The position numbers and the translations under genes were made by a program. From positions 399,405 through 463,404 of the forward strand of contig NZ_BJKB01000002.1 in NCBI RefSeq assembly GCF_010725055.1: a stretch of 64,000 nucleotides of DNA. Direction: 5' to 3'. The DNA is from Gelidibacter japonicus (lineage in GTDB: Bacteria; Bacteroidota; Bacteroidia; Flavobacteriales; Flavobacteriaceae). Below, one piece after another: positions 25,972 through 34,560 of this stretch. Each line of letters starts with the position of its first letter. The first letter of the stretch is position 1. Below the pieces are notes generated by a model that was given only the letters and a program-made list of their open reading frames with translations, was not told the origin of the DNA and ran no database searches.

Positions 25972-26237
25972 GATTTGGTGAAGTCCAAGGGTCACAGGCA
26001 TCGAGGGTACAGCGCTCATAGTTTTGTAGCAATCGTAAAAGCTTTAAGTGTCTATGGATTTTCATTGCGTAAAATCAGTTTTATAATGAATTTTGACGAT
26101 AATAATAAGTTCATCAAAAGGAACAAACGCTGTGCTTATTTAAGAAAAAAATTAGACTTACATTTACATTCAAAATTCTAAAAAACTCTCATACAAGTGA
26201 TGTTTTTAGAAAACTCTATGGATATAAAGATTCGTTT
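25972..26237 (+). other. Gene-free region before mgtE, possible long leader
   Basis: No convincing coding frame is seen here. A 68-codon frame from a TTG at 25975 has no recognisable protein character. The left part (25980-26025) is notably richer in G and C than the rest. It may be a structured leader of the magnesium transporter gene, but I do not recognise a known riboswitch class. Confidence 0.3.
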
Positions 26238-27578
26238 ATGCAACTTACCAAACCTCATTTTCTCGACTTAATAAAGAATAAAAAATGGCGTGAGTTAAAG
26301 CGCTCCTTAAAGGACATGGATGCTTTAGACTTGTCATTGATGGTTGAAAACTTTTCAAAGAATGATAAGATCATCTTGTTCCGATTATTATCCAGAGATC
26401 AAGCTAAGCAAGTATTTAAAATGCTTCCGCAATCTGATCAAGAGGAAATCATTGATGGGCTATCTGAGAATTCTCAAAAACTGACACGATTGCTCAATGA
26501 TATTGAGCCGGATGATCGAACTGCATTTTTTGAAGATTTACCTCGAGACATCGCACAGAGCCTCATTGAAATGCTGTCTCCCGAAGAGCGCAAAATTACC
26601 GTTCAACTTTTAAGCTATCCAAAAGACAGTATTGGCCGATTGATGACTCCTGAATTTGTAGCCATTAAAGAGGATATTACCGTTGCCAAAGCTTTTGAGC
26701 ACATCAGAAAATTTGGCCAAGATTCTGAAACTTTAAACGTTATTTATATTATTGACCAAGACTGGAAGCTAATTGATGATTTATCTATTAAAGATTTAAT
26801 ACTGGCCCATCCTGAACAACTTGTAAAGGAGCTTACTGATCATCGTTTCGTTTTCTTAAACGCACTAGATGATCAAGAAATGGCTATTCAGGTGTTTAAG
26901 GATTATGATCGGGAAGCTTTACCTGTCCTGAGCAATGAAGGCGTGCTTTTAGGTATCGTTACGTTTGATGACATCTTGGACGTTATTGAAGAAGAAGGCA
27001 CAGAAGACTTCCATAAATTTGGATCGGTTCAAAATGCAAGCAAGAACCCACTTAAGGAACGCATCTTTTCACTTTACAAGAACAGGATTGTTTGGCTCGT
27101 TCTTTTAGTATTTATGAACGTTTTTTCTGGTGCTGCGTTAGCGAGTTTTGAAGATGTCATTCAACAAGTTGTTGCTCTGGTATTCTTTCTGCCCTTATTA
27201 ATTGATAGTGGCGGTAACGCTGGATCACAATCGGCCACATTGATGATTCGTTATTTGGCCTTAGGTGAGATCCAATTGTCAGATTGGTATAAATTAATTG
27301 GGCGGGAGCTATTGGTGTCTTTCTTATTGGGATTGACCATGGCGGCAAGTGTCGCGGCCGTTGCGAGTTTTAGGGCACCAGAAGTGATTCTTGTGGTCTG
27401 TATGGCAATGGTCCTAAACGTGATGCTTGGAAGTCTCATTGGAATGTTATTGCCTTTTATATTTACTAAGCTAAACATAGATCCGGCTACGGCAAGTGCA
27501 CCATTGGTGACGTCTTTGGCTGATATTTGTGGAGTACTGATTTATTTTTCTCTTGCCGCACGCTATTTTGGCTTTTGA
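26238..27578 (+). CDS. mgtE: Magnesium transporter MgtE
   Basis: The 446-residue protein has the MgtE layout: an N-terminal superhelical domain (about 1-130) with acidic repeats such as LPQSDQEEIIDGLSE and LSPEERKI, a pair of CBS domains (about 135-255, beginning SIGRLMTPEFVAIKED) and a five-helix channel domain (about 285-446) containing the signature DSGGNAGSQSATLMIR. The N and CBS domains sense cytoplasmic magnesium and close the pore. The gene diverges from the two-component operon and ends at a strong inverted-repeat terminator shared with rimO. Confidence 0.97.
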   Translation: MQLTKPHFLDLIKNKKWRELKRSLKDMDALDLSLMVENFSKNDKIILFRLLSRDQAKQVFKMLPQSDQEEIIDGLSENSQKLTRLLNDIEPDDRTAFFEDLPRDIAQSLIEMLSPEERKITVQLLSYPKDSIGRLMTPEFVAIKEDITVAKAFEHIRKFGQDSETLNVIYIIDQDWKLIDDLSIKDLILAHPEQLVKELTDHRFVFLNALDDQEMAIQVFKDYDREALPVLSNEGVLLGIVTFDDILDVIEEEGTEDFHKFGSVQNASKNPLKERIFSLYKNRIVWLVLLVFMNVFSGAALASFEDVIQQVVALVFFLPLLIDSGGNAGSQSATLMIRYLALGEIQLSDWYKLIGRELLVSFLLGLTMAASVAAVASFRAPEVILVVCMAMVLNVMLGSLIGMLLPFIFTKLNIDPATASAPLVTSLADICGVLIYFSLAARYFGF

Positions 27579-27593
27579 CAAATTGCCATCAAA

Positions 27594-27638
27594 AAACCAA
27601 ATCTTTATTAGAAATATATTCAAATAAAGATTTGGTTT
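27594..27638. terminator. Bidirectional terminator between mgtE and rimO
   Basis: A perfect 15-base inverted repeat, AAACCAAATCTTTAT and its complement, encloses a 15-base loop and is flanked by A-rich and T-rich tails. It lies between two converging genes. Confidence 0.85.
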
Positions 27639-27666
27639 AATTTTAAAGAGCAATTAATAATTTATT

Positions 27667-28974
27667 TTAGGATGTCACTACATCTCCATAAAGATCAAAA
27701 TCTTCAGCTTCAGTAATTGTAACAGTAGCGAACTCTCCTGTTTTTAAATAATTTTTGGTGGCATCAATCAGCACTTCGTTGTCTACGTCTGGCGAGTCAA
27801 ATTCAGTACGTCCAATAAAGTAATTACCCTCTTTACGATCAATGACCACTTTAAACTCCTGCCCTATTTTGGCTTGGTTCAACTCCCAAGAAATTTGGGA
27901 TTGGATTTCCATAATCTGGTTGGCACGATCTTGCTTGACTTCTTGTGGCACATCGTCCTCCAAATTATAGGCATGTGTATTCTCTTCATGACTATAGGTA
28001 AAACAGCCCAAACGTTCAAAACGCATGTCGGTAACCCATTGTTTCAATTCCTGGAAATTTTCTTCTGTTTCTCCTGGATAACCTACAATTAAGGTGGTTC
28101 TAATCGCCATTTCTGGAACTGCACTTCTAAATTCCTTAAGCAGTTTTGTCGTTTTTTCCTTAGTGGTTCCGCGACGCATGCTTTTAAGAATATTATTGGA
28201 AATATGTTGCAACGGAATATCAAGGTAGTTACAAATCTTTGGCTCGCGTTTCATTACGTCTAATACATCCATCGGGAATCCCGTTGGAAACGCATAATGC
28301 AAACGGATCCACTCCACACCCTCTACTTTTACAAGCGCTTCAAGTAATTCTGCAAGGTTTCGTTTTTTATATAAATCGAGTCCGTAATAGGTTAAATCTT
28401 GGGCAATCAAAATTAATTCCTTTACTCCTTTGGCTGCCAATTTTTCAGCTTCAACAATAATCTCTTCAATTGGTGTGGAGCGATGTTTGCCACGCATAAT
28501 TGGAATAGCACAAAAACTACAAGGTCTGTCGCAGCCTTCGGCAATTTTTAAATAAGCATAATTTTTTGGAGTTGTCGTTAAACGTTCACCAATGAGTTCA
28601 TGCTTGTAATCGGCACCCAACACTTTTAATAACCCCGGTAATTCCGTAGTTCCAAAATACTGGTCCACATTCGGAATTTCCTTTTGTAAATCTGGTTTAT
28701 AACGCTCACTCAAGCATCCGGTTACGAAAACCTTATCCACTTCACCATCTTCCTTTTTTTGCATAAATTCGAGAATGGTATTGATGCTTTCTTCTTTCGC
28801 ATTATTGATAAAACCACAGGTATTGATCACTACAATATTGCCCTCCTCTTCATGCACCACATCTTTACCGCTCGCCTTTAGTTGTCCCATAAGGACTTCA
28901 CTGTCATAAACATTCTTGCTACAACCTAAGGTCACAACGTTTATGCGGTTCTTTTTAAGCGACTTCGTTCTCAT
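27667..28974 (-). CDS. rimO: Ribosomal protein S12 methylthiotransferase RimO
   Basis: The 435-residue radical-SAM enzyme adds a methylthio group to an aspartate of ribosomal protein S12. The N-terminal UPF0004 domain starts NVVTLGCSKN with its cysteines (also NTCGF and VTGCL). The radical-SAM cluster motif is CDRPCSFCAIP, and a C-terminal TRAM domain closes the protein. RimO rather than MiaB is indicated by the GCSKN N-terminus and IPIMRGKHRS. An upstream TTG would give 30 more residues, but the TATCTTTG promoter box at 28995-29002 lies inside that stretch, so ATG 28974 is chosen. Confidence 0.96.
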   Translation of the reverse strand: MRTKSLKKNRINVVTLGCSKNVYDSEVLMGQLKASGKDVVHEEEGNIVVINTCGFINNAKEESINTILEFMQKKEDGEVDKVFVTGCLSERYKPDLQKEIPNVDQYFGTTELPGLLKVLGADYKHELIGERLTTTPKNYAYLKIAEGCDRPCSFCAIPIMRGKHRSTPIEEIIVEAEKLAAKGVKELILIAQDLTYYGLDLYKKRNLAELLEALVKVEGVEWIRLHYAFPTGFPMDVLDVMKREPKICNYLDIPLQHISNNILKSMRRGTTKEKTTKLLKEFRSAVPEMAIRTTLIVGYPGETEENFQELKQWVTDMRFERLGCFTYSHEENTHAYNLEDDVPQEVKQDRANQIMEIQSQISWELNQAKIGQEFKVVIDRKEGNYFIGRTEFDSPDVDNEVLIDATKNYLKTGEFATVTITEAEDFDLYGDVVTS

Positions 28975-28994
28975 ATTCAAAAAAATTAAGTGTG

Positions 28995-29002
28995 CAAAGA
29001 TA
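28995..29002 (-). promoter_or_regulatory. Promoter -7 box for rimO
   Basis: Minus-strand TATCTTTG, an exact TAnnTTTG match, lies 20 bases before the ATG at 28974. Confidence 0.6.
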
Positions 29003-29160
29003 CATAATGAAAACGATTTACGAATTACGATTTGCGATTGATAATTGTAATATGGACTTAACATGATCTATGGAACCTTGAATCCTGGATTTGGAATTTT
29101 TTTCTCCCGCAGATGCGCCCATCCGGTCGGGCAGGTAGCGAAGATTTTCGCAGAAGGCAA

Positions 29161-29192
<32 letters not shown>

Positions 29193-29468
29193 GACTGCTT
29201 GAAAACAATTAGCAACATTACAACTTCTCCTCCTTTTTAAGGAGGAGTTGCTTCTGCTTCAGTAAAGAAGCAGAAGACGAGGTGGTTTTCAACTTGCACA
29301 AATTCAATGCTTATACCTGTTCTGCTTTACTACCTGATTGTCGAATGAGAACAAACCCTTCCGACTTCATTCCGTATCCCCGGGATGAAGCCACCTTCCC
29401 TTTGAAAGGGAAGGAATTAATTGGGTTATGTTTGATTGAAAATAGCGCAATAAATTTTGCTTCATCGG

Positions 29469-29510
29469 CTGAACTCTGAAGGCTGAAGGCTGAAGTCTGA
29501 AGTCTGAACT
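29469..29510. repeat. Heptanucleotide array, six perfect-register units
   Basis: Units CTGAACT, CTGAAGG, CTGAAGG, CTGAAGT, CTGAAGT, CTGAACT follow with no interruption. The first five bases are constant and the last two vary. The style matches the arrays at 4016 and 18066. Confidence 0.9.
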
Positions 29511-29617
29511 TAAAATTCTTCAATCATTAATCAAACTTCATTACCAACCCATCTGCCGTCATCAAATAAATTAAACTTTTTAATCTTTTGGATGTCTAAC
29601 TATCAAAATCCCTTCGT

Positions 29618-30688
29618 ATGAAAACTATCTGGTTATCCGTTATTGCGTTATGCATTCTGGGTTTTAGTTGCTCTACTGATCCTTCTGAAATCCAAGAGCC
29701 ACAAGAAGACAATATTTATTTTCCCTCAATAAATTCAGACGAATGGGAAACTATTTCTCCGACTGATTTGAAATGGGATCAAACTAAACTTCAGCCACTT
29801 TTAGATTATCTCGAATTAAAAAACACCAAAAGCTTTATCATCTTGTACAATGGAAAGATTGCCGTTGAAGCGTATTTCAATGAACATTCCTCTACATCCC
29901 CATGGTATTGGGCCAGTGCGGGAAAAACTCTCACCTCTACTGTTGTTGGAATTGCTGAAGATGATGGTTTATTGAATATCAATAACAAGGTGTCGGACTA
30001 TTTAGGAACGGGTTGGACCACCGCACCATTGGAAAAAGAAAACTTGATAACCTGTAAAAACCTATTGTCCATGGATTCTGGTCTTGATGATAGTATGGGA
30101 GATAATGTTTCACCAGAAAATTTGCGATACATTGCAGATGCTGGAACACGATGGGCCTATCACAATGTGTATGTAAAACTGCAAGATGTCGTCGCAGAAG
30201 CCAGTGATCAAAGTTGGAACACCTATTTCAACAGCTCTTTAAAAAACAAAATCGGAATGTCTGGAACTTGGCTTCCTCTTGATGATTTGAGCGTGTATTG
30301 GAGCAACACCAGAAGTATGGCACGATTTGGGTTAATGAAATATGCCAAAGGTAAATGGGAAAACACCCAAATTGTTTCAGAGAACTATATAAATGATGCC
30401 ACCAATACATCTCAGAACATCAACGAATCCTATGGTTATTTGTGGTGGCTCAACGGTAAATCAAGCTATCATTTACCTCAAACCCAACTGAAATTTAATG
30501 GAAGCCTCATCCCCAATGCTCCAGCCGATATGTTTGCTGCCTTGGGTAAAAACGATCAAAAAATCTACATCGTGCCCAGCAAAAAACTAGTAGTTATCAG
30601 AATGGGAGAAGCTGCAGATGCGGCTAATTTTGGACTATCAGATTTTGATAATACTTTGTGGTCCAAAATTAATGCTCTCACAAATTAA
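29618..30688 (+). CDS. Serine hydrolase of the beta-lactamase/class C family, lipoprotein
   Basis: The 356-residue protein has a lipoprotein-type leader (LCILGFSC, Cys18). The serine-beta-lactamase-like fold shows SxxK at Ser100-Lys103 (ASAGKT) and YxN at Tyr181-Asn183 (YHN). The family includes esterases, D-amino-acid peptidases and penicillin-binding-like enzymes, so the substrate is open. The residues just after Cys18 (STDPSE) are acidic, as in lipoproteins exported to the surface in Bacteroidota, though this is only suggestive. It converges with the amidase gene: their stop codons overlap. Confidence 0.9.
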   Translation: MKTIWLSVIALCILGFSCSTDPSEIQEPQEDNIYFPSINSDEWETISPTDLKWDQTKLQPLLDYLELKNTKSFIILYNGKIAVEAYFNEHSSTSPWYWASAGKTLTSTVVGIAEDDGLLNINNKVSDYLGTGWTTAPLEKENLITCKNLLSMDSGLDDSMGDNVSPENLRYIADAGTRWAYHNVYVKLQDVVAEASDQSWNTYFNSSLKNKIGMSGTWLPLDDLSVYWSNTRSMARFGLMKYAKGKWENTQIVSENYINDATNTSQNINESYGYLWWLNGKSSYHLPQTQLKFNGSLIPNAPADMFAALGKNDQKIYIVPSKKLVVIRMGEAADAANFGLSDFDNTLWSKINALTN

Positions 30689-32343
30689 TTATAATTTTCA
30701 GGGGCAACACGTCGCTTTGAAGCTTGTTCATAAGTATAGGCCCAAGACAAAAGGGAGGCTTCAGTCAAAGGCTTCCCTATAAACGTCAAACCTTTTGGTG
30801 CACCATTGTCGGTATACCCCATTGGTACCGTGATGGCTGGGTATTCAGCTACAGCTGCAAAACCAGCGTGATAATTATTTATGGATAAAATTCCGTCTAA
30901 ATCATCTCTTTCTAATGGCGTATCAAAAAAGAATTTACCATTGGTTTTGAGGGTAGTTTTAATCTCCGAAAATTCTTTGTCTGTAGCTGAATCGGCAACA
31001 ATTCCTGCAAACAGACTCTGACCATAAGGCATCGTCGACATGGAATCCTTCTGGTTGAAGGCCATGACATCTTGTACGGACTTTACTGTCAAGTTAGAAT
31101 CTCCTGAAGTTTTGATATAGTTTGGAAGATCATTTTTCATATCCAAATTGAGAAGTCTCAAAAAATCTGGTAATTCCACTTTTTCTGGTTCAATTTCAAT
31201 GATAATGGCACCTTGGGTTTTTAAATCTTCAATAGCACGCACATAAAGAGAGTCTTCCAACAAGGTTGTGAAAGCTCCCAAACGCTTGCCTCTCAGCTTG
31301 TTTTCCTTAAAGTTATTCTCGTAGTAGGATGTGCCTTCTAAATCTCTCTTGACAGATTTTGGATCCGTATCATCAAAACCAACCAAGGCATCCAATAGTA
31401 TGGCAGTATCCGTGACATTCTTGGCCATAGGTCCTGGAGTGTCCAATGTTGATGAAATAGGCACAATGCCGCGCCTGCTCAATAACCCGACAGTCGGTTT
31501 TAGTCCCACCCCCGAATTTTGACTGGCAGGTGATAAGATTGAACCAGAAGTTTCAGTTCCAACAGCAGCAACACAAAAATTCGCGGCCACCGCCACCCCA
31601 CTACCTGAACTCGATCCACCAGTATCCATGATCTTTCGACCGTACGGATTTAAGGTTTGGCCGCCAATGGCACTATAACCACTTGGGCAATCGCCACAGA
31701 AGAAATAGGCCCATTCGCTTAAGTTAGCCTTTCCTAAGATCAGTGCGCCTTGCTCTTTCAAACGTTCTACAATAAATGCATCCTTGGCGTTATTGTTTTG
31801 AAATGCCACAGCTCCAGAAGTTGTTGGCATTCCTTCGGTATTGATATTATCTTTTAAAAGGATTGGCATTCCGAAAATGGGATGTTTTTGCATTTTATTC
31901 TTAACATCGACATCCTTTTGTTGAGCTTCAGAAATAACATACGGATTCAAAGAAATTACTGAGTTTAGGGACAGATCATTTTCGCGATCAAAGGCTCTGA
32001 TACGATAGAGATAGAATTTGGTTAAATCTTCATAAGACAATTTCCCATCTTGAATATGTTGCTGTAAGGTTGGAATATCCTGTTCTAAAATCAATGGCTT
32101 TAGAGCATTGTATTTATCTATGGTGAAATCTGATAAGTCTTTGTTGAAAGGTTCCCACAATTTTGAATTATCAATGTACTTCGAATCCAGCACCTTGAAT
32201 TCAGTAAATTCCTTTGTAGAAATGGCACTGATATCTGTGGACGACTTTTCAGCTCCTTCTTCGCTCTTTTCAGTGTTTTTACAAGAGCAAACAATCATCA
32301 ATGTTATACAGAACAAAATTGGTTTCATACTTCGAATTTTCAT
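30685..32343 (-). CDS. Amidase-signature family lipoprotein
   Basis: The 552-residue protein starts with a lipoprotein signal (ITLMIVCSC, Cys21). The amidase-signature catalytic set is visible: Lys164 ([13 protein letters not shown]), the Ser cluster at 244-246 (TGGSSSGSG) and the probable nucleophile Ser268 ([12 protein letters not shown]). These enzymes hydrolyse carboxamides or peptide-like amides. An envelope location suggests scavenging or cell-wall related work and argues against the GatA tRNA amidotransferase role. The last bases of the frame overlap the end of the opposing serine hydrolase gene by four. Confidence 0.92.
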   Translation of the reverse strand: MKIRSMKPILFCITLMIVCSCKNTEKSEEGAEKSSTDISAISTKEFTEFKVLDSKYIDNSKLWEPFNKDLSDFTIDKYNALKPLILEQDIPTLQQHIQDGKLSYEDLTKFYLYRIRAFDRENDLSLNSVISLNPYVISEAQQKDVDVKNKMQKHPIFGMPILLKDNINTEGMPTTSGAVAFQNNNAKDAFIVERLKEQGALILGKANLSEWAYFFCGDCPSGYSAIGGQTLNPYGRKIMDTGGSSSGSGVAVAANFCVAAVGTETSGSILSPASQNSGVGLKPTVGLLSRRGIVPISSTLDTPGPMAKNVTDTAILLDALVGFDDTDPKSVKRDLEGTSYYENNFKENKLRGKRLGAFTTLLEDSLYVRAIEDLKTQGAIIIEIEPEKVELPDFLRLLNLDMKNDLPNYIKTSGDSNLTVKSVQDVMAFNQKDSMSTMPYGQSLFAGIVADSATDKEFSEIKTTLKTNGKFFFDTPLERDDLDGILSINNYHAGFAAVAEYPAITVPMGYTDNGAPKGLTFIGKPLTEASLLSWAYTYEQASKRRVAPENYN

Positions 32344-32488
32344 TAAAAATACTCAAAAGGAATTGATTATTCAAAACGGATATGAATATAAGAGGAGATT
32401 ATGGAGCTCATAATCGAGAAATTTGTTGGCGAAAAATACCAACAACGTCTGAAGGTCCAAAAGATGAATTTGGGTATACAAGACAAAG

Positions 32489-32508
32489 ATTCCTGCCTTC
32501 GCAGGAAT
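32489..32508. repeat. Dispersed palindrome ATTCCTGC-cttc-GCAGGAAT behind ftsY
   Basis: Perfect eight-base arms with a four-base loop, ending four bases from the ftsY stop codon. The same element recurs at 46305-46322 and 46606-46625. Confidence 0.85.
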
Positions 32509-32511
32509 TGA

Positions 32512-33465
32512 CTATTTGAAAAAGGAATCTACAAATTCAAATTTATTGAAGACTTGCAAATCGTCTATACCCTCGCCAACTCCAATATATTTTACTGGAA
32601 TCTTAAACTGATCAGAAATTCCGATGACCACGCCACCCTTAGCGGTGCCGTCCAACTTTGTAACAGCCAATGAAGTCACCTCTGTGGCTGCCGTAAATTG
32701 TTTGGCTTGCTCAAAAGCATTTTGACCTGTAGAACCATCCAATACCAAAAGTACCTCGTGAGGTGCATCAGCAATTACTTTTTGCATGACCCGTTTGATT
32801 TTGGTCAACTCGTTCATCAAATTGACTTTGTTGTGCAGACGTCCAGCTGTGTCTATAATAACAACATCGGCATTTTGGTTTACGCCACTTTTCAAGGTAT
32901 CAAAAGCGACAGATGCTGGATCACTGCCAAAATTTTGGCGTACCATAGGGACATCCACACGATCTGCCCATATTTGCAACTGATCGATGGCAGCCGCTCT
33001 AAAAGTGTCTGCAGCGCCAAGAACTACGTTTAGACCTTGTTTTTTGAATTGTGATGCCAATTTACCAATAGTCGTTGTTTTCCCAACGCCATTGACACCC
33101 ACAACCATAATAACATAAGGTTTTTTGTCGGCTGGAACGGTAAATTCTGTTGCGTTACCACTATCTACTTCAGATAGCAGACCAGCTATTTCTTCACGTA
33201 AAATTTGATTGAGCTCAGAAGTTCCTAAATATTTATCCTTAGCAACGCGCTCTTCAATACGATCAATGATTTTTAAAGTGGTGTTTACACCTACATCACT
33301 TGATACTAATATTTCTTCCAGATCATCAAGGACATAATCATCAACTTTTGATTTTCCTGCAACCGCCTTATTGAGCTTGGTGAAGAAAGAGGTTTTAGAT
33401 TTCTCCAAACCTTTATCTAAGGTTTCCTTTTTTTCTGAAGTGAATATTTTTTTAAAAAAGCTCAT
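32512..33465 (-). CDS. ftsY: Signal recognition particle receptor FtsY
   Basis: The 317-residue SRP-type GTPase has an N domain (about 1-95) and a G domain with P-loop GVNGVGKTTTIGKLA, DTFRAAA, DTAGRLHNK, and TKLDGTAKGG. The long acidic A domain of E. coli FtsY is absent, as usual in this phylum. It receives SRP-ribosome complexes at the membrane for cotranslational insertion. It lies downstream of the DUF4295-rpmG-rpmB group on the same strand but is separated from it by a terminator and 370 bases. Confidence 0.97.
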   Translation of the reverse strand: MSFFKKIFTSEKKETLDKGLEKSKTSFFTKLNKAVAGKSKVDDYVLDDLEEILVSSDVGVNTTLKIIDRIEERVAKDKYLGTSELNQILREEIAGLLSEVDSGNATEFTVPADKKPYVIMVVGVNGVGKTTTIGKLASQFKKQGLNVVLGAADTFRAAAIDQLQIWADRVDVPMVRQNFGSDPASVAFDTLKSGVNQNADVVIIDTAGRLHNKVNLMNELTKIKRVMQKVIADAPHEVLLVLDGSTGQNAFEQAKQFTAATEVTSLAVTKLDGTAKGGVVIGISDQFKIPVKYIGVGEGIDDLQVFNKFEFVDSFFK

Positions 33466-33787
33466 TTGTTTTGAGGTGTTTATTGTTAAGCCGTTTTTAT
33501 AGTTCGAAAGACGGATTTATGTTAGAGATTACAAATCGCCAACCATTTTTGGATTATCGAATTCATGAATGCTTTGCTTTTGCCGCGGTAGCCATTTTAT
33601 TTTGATAGCTGAGCTTGTCGAAGTCATCAAAATTAAAAGTTATAGCGGAAAACCGGTCTATTAAATCCGTAAGGTTTTTTTGGAGACCTCGTGGGTTTAA
33701 AAGGTAGCGCCCAAACTCTTATAACAAATATTAGTCCCTAAAGCTCAAACTGCTAATTTGTCATATTTAACTCAAATATAGACATAA
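33466..33787. other. Gene-free gap upstream of ftsY
   Basis: No credible frame or RNA gene is seen. It holds a GCTGAGCTTGTCGAAGTC segment (33608-33625), a sequence I know as a frequently dispersed intergenic motif in Bacteroidota, and a patch with TGGAGACCTCGTGGGTTT (33680-33697). The ftsY promoter must lie in the left part but I could not place a clear box. Confidence 0.4.
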
Positions 33788-33817
33788 AAAAACTGCTTTC
33801 AAATGAAAGCAGTTTTT
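33788..33817. terminator. Terminator of the rpmB-rpmG-DUF4295 operon
   Basis: Perfect 14-base arms AAAAACTGCTTTCA and complement with a minimal loop, ending in T5 on both strands. It lies 21 bases beyond the DUF4295 stop. Confidence 0.85.
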
Positions 33818-33837
33818 ATAAAATACACTGAATATAT

Positions 33838-33990
33838 TTATTTTTTATTTAAAAAATCGTCAACAAACTCAGGTGCCATTACCGATTCGACAAATTGGTA
33901 AGCCCCTGTTTTTGGAGATTTAACCATTTTTATTGCTTTGGTTAATCTCTTAGATCCTTTTTGTAACGATGCTACTGATTTCTTTGCCAT
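33838..33990 (-). CDS. DUF4295 family protein, ribosome-associated by context
   Basis: This 50-residue basic protein (MAKKSVASLQKGSKRLTKAI ... FVDDFLNKK) is too short for most gene finders but is conserved in Bacteroidota directly behind rpmG. The pattern KMVKSPKTGAYQFVE, the many lysines and the gene position suggest a ribosome-linked function, which is inference. It lies 46 bases after rpmG and is followed by a strong terminator, so it is the last gene of the ribosomal-protein operon. Confidence 0.92.
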   Translation of the reverse strand: MAKKSVASLQKGSKRLTKAIKMVKSPKTGAYQFVESVMAPEFVDDFLNKK

Positions 33991-34036
33991 TGTAAAACTT
34001 ATTTTTACAATTCCCATGAAATATGGGAATCTAGAT

Positions 34037-34219
34037 TTATTTTATCTCTTTGTGAACTGTCATACGCTTAAGGATAGGATTAAATTTCTTAATCTCCATT
34101 CTGTCTGGCGTATTCTTTTTGTTTTTCGTGGTGATGTAACGAGACGTTCCTGGCTGACCAGACTCTTTGTGCTCAGTACACTCTAATATGACTTGTATTC
34201 TATTTCCCTTTTTTGCCAT
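34037..34219 (-). CDS. rpmG: 50S ribosomal protein L33
   Basis: The 60-residue protein matches L33: [42 protein letters not shown]-like [11 protein letters not shown]. It lacks the four cysteines of the zinc-binding form (one Cys only), so it is the zinc-independent type. It follows rpmB after 26 bases. Confidence 0.97.
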   Translation of the reverse strand: MAKKGNRIQVILECTEHKESGQPGTSRYITTKNKKNTPDRMEIKKFNPILKRMTVHKEIK

Positions 34220-34245
34220 TATCTTAACTTTTTAGCTTGTGGCTA

Positions 34246-34482
34246 TTATTTTAAAAACCCTTTAGATTTTGCCTCTTTAATTGCAGCAGAAATTCCAATT
34301 TTATTGATGGTTTTCAACGCAGAAGTAGAAACTTTTAAAGTTACCCATTTATCTTCCTCAGGAATATAAAAACGTTTTTTGATCAAATTCGCATCAAATT
34401 TACGTTTTGTTTTATTCATAGCGTGAGATACGTTGTTTCCAACCATCGCTTTTTTTCCAGTAAGTTCACAAACTCTTGACAT
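34246..34482 (-). CDS. rpmB: 50S ribosomal protein L28
   Basis: The 78-residue protein matches L28: MSRVCELTGKKAMVGNNVSH at the start, NKTKRKFDANL, and WVTLKVSTSALKTI. It heads the rpmB-rpmG-DUF4295 operon, as is typical for Flavobacteriaceae. A complete promoter is visible 37 bases upstream. Confidence 0.97.
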   Translation of the reverse strand: MSRVCELTGKKAMVGNNVSHAMNKTKRKFDANLIKKRFYIPEEDKWVTLKVSTSALKTINKIGISAAIKEAKSKGFLK

Positions 34483-34519
34483 TCTTTCTAACTTTAATAA
34501 TGTTATTTAAAACAGTTTG

Positions 34520-34547
34520 CAAATTTAGTAAAACTTTACAATACCAA
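34520..34547 (-). promoter_or_regulatory. Promoter of rpmB operon
   Basis: On the minus strand TTG (34545-34547), 17 bases, then TAAATTTG (34520-34527). Both elements fit the Bacteroidota consensus, and the box lies 37 bases before the rpmB ATG. Confidence 0.65.
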
Positions 34548-34560
34548 CAAACTTAAATTG

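Noticed and set aside
25975..26181. 68-codon plus-strand frame upstream of mgtE
   Set aside because: It starts with TTG, has no recognisable motif and lies where a leader is expected. Weak composition support.
28975..29064. 30-residue N-terminal extension of RimO
   Set aside because: It starts with a non-ATG codon, contains the promoter box and does not match family N-termini.
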